DNA of 64,000 nt from Magnetovibrio sp. GTDB taxonomy: Bacteria; Pseudomonadota; Alphaproteobacteria; Rhodospirillales; Casp-alpha2. The stretch is taken from positions 47,690 to 111,689 of the forward strand of contig NZFO01000017.1 of the NCBI GenBank assembly GCA_002690705.1, in the 5' to 3' direction. The notes under the pieces were generated by a model. That model worked only from the letters and a program-made list of their open reading frames with translations. It did not search any database and was not told where the DNA came from. This document shows positions 62,583 through 64,000 of this stretch, one piece after another (positions within the stretch are counted from its first letter, which is position 1; each line of letters starts with the position of its first letter). The position numbers were made by a program, and so were the translations under genes.

Positions 62583-63281
62583 TCAACTGTTTTCGCGTTG
62601 ATAAATGGACCAGAGATCTGGGCGCCGCCTCTCAGTAATGGCTTTAGACTGATCTAATCGCCAATTTTTAATTTTTTCATGATGGCCTGAGAGCAAAATT
62701 CCCGGTACTTTTCGGTTTGCCCACATCTGTGGGCGGGTATATTGCGGGTACTCTAGTAATCCATTCTCAAAACTTTCATCAAGGGTGCTCTCGAATTTTC
62801 CCATAACATTAGGAAGTAACCGCACGCATGCGTCTAAAAGCGCGATGGCTGCGGGCTCGCCGCTCGAAAGAATAAAGTCGCCTAGACTGATCTCTTCAAT
62901 TCTATAGGCGTCAATTAGACGTTGGTCAATGCCTTCAAAGCGCCCGCACAAAAGAACAACACCTGGCCCGGCAACTAATTTTTTGACTCGGTTTTGGTCC
63001 AGCCGGTGGCCGCGCGGGGAGGTAACAATTAATGGTGCTTTTGTTAAATTCTTGCGGGCCTTCCTCAGAGCAGGGTCGAGAACGTCAGGCCGTATTATCA
63101 TACCGGGTCCCCCACCGAATGGTGGGGCGTCAACGGATTTGTGGAGACCAATTCCATATTCCCGAACATTAACCGTCTCTAGCGACCAAATGCCATCACG
63201 AAGTGCTTGACCAGTCAAGCTCACGCCAAGAGGACCTGGAAACATCTCCGGAAATAATGTTATAACTCTGCTGCACCACAT
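62583..63281 (-). CDS. trmD: tRNA (guanine37-N1)-methyltransferase
   Basis: Adds m1G37 to tRNAs and prevents +1 frameshifting. The 232-residue SPOUT enzyme starts VITLFPEMFPGPLGVSLTGQ. It has LCGRFEGIDQRLID and the AdoMet-binding trefoil-knot segment EISLGDFILSSGEPAAI, followed by LLEYPQYTRP. Its ATG is directly adjacent to the rimM stop (TAAATG). Confidence 0.97.
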   Translation of the reverse strand: MWCSRVITLFPEMFPGPLGVSLTGQALRDGIWSLETVNVREYGIGLHKSVDAPPFGGGPGMIIRPDVLDPALRKARKNLTKAPLIVTSPRGHRLDQNRVKKLVAGPGVVLLCGRFEGIDQRLIDAYRIEEISLGDFILSSGEPAAIALLDACVRLLPNVMGKFESTLDESFENGLLEYPQYTRPQMWANRKVPGILLSGHHEKIKNWRLDQSKAITERRRPDLWSIYQRENS

Positions 63282-63824
63282 TTAAATGTCTTCGACCTCA
63301 TTCAATTCGTTATCTTCATCAGGTAATTTAATCACCAATTTTCCTGAAGCTATATCAACCTCCTGAACGACTTCACGCGTAAAAGAAACTACCAAATTTT
63401 TTATCGTGCCGCCCTCAATCTCGAGGACATCGCCTGCACCGTGATTAAATACAGCTGAGACTGTACCAAGCGTGTCCCCCTTTTCGGTCACTGCGTTAAG
63501 ACCTATCAAATCAACGTGGTAGAAGCTACCTTTAGCTGGTGGCGGAAGTTTAGCACGATCCACATGAAGTTTAGCACCCTTGAGGGCTTTGGCGGCATTT
63601 CGGTCATTGACGCCATCGATGTGGGCAATCATGTAACCCTGCCTTTCACCAACAATACTGAGAGAGAATGACCGTGTAGCTTGCGCATTCCAGAGAGGTC
63701 CATATGCAGCAATATCTTCTGGGACCTCCGTAAAACTTTTAATCCGCACGTTACCTTTAATGCCGCGAGGTGTGCCAATTACTCCAAGCACCACTAAATC
63801 AACTAAAACGGAGGTATCACACAT
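63282..63824 (-). CDS. rimM: Ribosome maturation factor RimM
   Basis: Assists maturation of the 30S head with S19 and 16S rRNA. The 180-residue protein starts VVLGVIGTPRGIKGNVRIKS, contains the N-terminal RimM barrel, and has the PRC-barrel part with YHVDLIGLNAVTEKGDTLGT and LVVSFTREVVQEVDIASGK. It is between rpsP and trmD. Confidence 0.96.
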   Translation of the reverse strand: MCDTSVLVDLVVLGVIGTPRGIKGNVRIKSFTEVPEDIAAYGPLWNAQATRSFSLSIVGERQGYMIAHIDGVNDRNAAKALKGAKLHVDRAKLPPPAKGSFYHVDLIGLNAVTEKGDTLGTVSAVFNHGAGDVLEIEGGTIKNLVVSFTREVVQEVDIASGKLVIKLPDEDNELNEVEDI

Positions 63825-63838
63825 ATTTACGGTCTGGC

Positions 63839-64000
63839 TCAGACTTTCCCTTTGGGTTCGTCATCAGCAACCTCTTTTGGTTTAGCTTTTTCTTCAGCCG
63901 ATGTCTCCGCAGCTGCTACTTCTTCGGTTGATGTCTCCGCAGCTGCTACTTCTTCGGTTGATGTCTCCGCAGCTTCTACTTCTTCGGTTGATGTCTCCGC
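63839..64000 (-). CDS. rpsP: 30S ribosomal protein S16, C-terminal tail only (5' part outside window)
   Basis: Only the last 53 codons are inside the window, in one frame ending TGA at 63839, 14 bases before rimM. No S16 core motif is visible; the call rests on the invariant rpsP-rimM-trmD-rplS order and on alphaproteobacterial S16 often having Ala/Glu-rich tails. The tail here is acidic and made of a 10-residue repeat, AETSTEEVAA, several times over, ending EEKAKPKEVADDEPKGKV. Confidence 0.7.
   Translation of the reverse strand, partial: AETSTEEVEAAETSTEEVAAAETSTEEVAAAETSAEEKAKPKEVADDEPKGKV
63901..64000 (-). repeat. 30-bp tandem repeats in the rpsP tail
   Basis: The 30-base unit ATGTCTCCGCAGCTGCTACT plus TCTTCGGTTG occurs at 63901, 63931 and 63961 (one base changed in the third) and starts again at 63991, continuing past the edge. 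It keeps the reading frame as 10 residues per unit. Confidence 0.95.

Overview
This window is chromosomal DNA from an alphaproteobacterium, probably a free-living marine Rhodospirillales-like lineage. I infer this from gene order and protein type, not from any search. By eye the GC content is a little under 50%. The lineage signals are: yqeY-dnaG-rpoD divergent from carAB-greA; an F1-only ATP synthase operon (atpHAGDC) with no F0 genes nearby; the mdh-sucCD-sucAB-lpd cluster next to zapE; sdhCDAB; DUF484-xerC divergent from priA; and rpsP-rimM-trmD-rplS followed by leuCDB-asd. No insertion sequence, prophage or CRISPR array was seen. Nearly all DNA is core metabolism and information processing.

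Layout. 0-4 kb: the end of a hydantoinase/oxoprolinase (HyuA) gene that runs off the left edge, an N-carbamoyl-amino-acid hydrolase, a CAT-anticodon tRNA (probably tRNA-Ile2) and a HAD hydrolase. 4-8.6 kb: rpoD, dnaG and yqeY on the minus strand. 8.8-14 kb: carA, carB and greA on the plus strand. 14-19.2 kb: an old-yellow-enzyme oxidoreductase, an Lrp/AsnC regulator, trxB, a LysR regulator of the LsrB/VtlR type, a highly structured intergenic RNA with an intrinsic terminator, and a MORN-repeat secreted protein. 19.4-27.5 kb: aspartate aminotransferase, uvrB, a putative zinc-uptake ABC operon (DUF3299, ZrgA-like, ATPase, FtsX-type permease) and sixA. 28-37.5 kb: atpHAGDC, priA, DUF484 and xerC. 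37.5-49.7 kb: an MFS transporter, then the TCA operon mdh-sucC-sucD-sucA-sucB-lpd and zapE. 49.7-57 kb: an oxidoreductase with a SAF domain, a decayed enoyl-CoA hydratase gene, sdhCDAB and pyridoxal kinase. 57-64 kb: asd, leuB, leuD, leuC, rplS, trmD, rimM and the 3' end of rpsP.

How the genes work together. The 38.9-55.5 kb block encodes five consecutive TCA activities: 2-oxoglutarate dehydrogenase with its E3, succinyl-CoA synthetase, succinate dehydrogenase and malate dehydrogenase. These feed electrons toward the F1Fo ATP synthase, whose F1 part is also here. carAB, leuBCD and asd support pyrimidine/arginine, leucine and aspartate-family amino-acid synthesis. The hydantoin genes suggest salvage of cyclic ureides or carbamoyl amino acids.

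The points most worth a second look are: an AbcR/alpha-r15-like small RNA gene beside an LsrB/VtlR-type LysR regulator; a ZrgA-type zinc-uptake operon with AT-rich dyads, one overlying a -10 box; a 2-oxoglutarate dehydrogenase E2 with two lipoyl domains; a malate dehydrogenase with a basic tail; and a ribosomal protein S16 with an acidic tandem-repeat tail. I did not find a clearly new multi-gene system.
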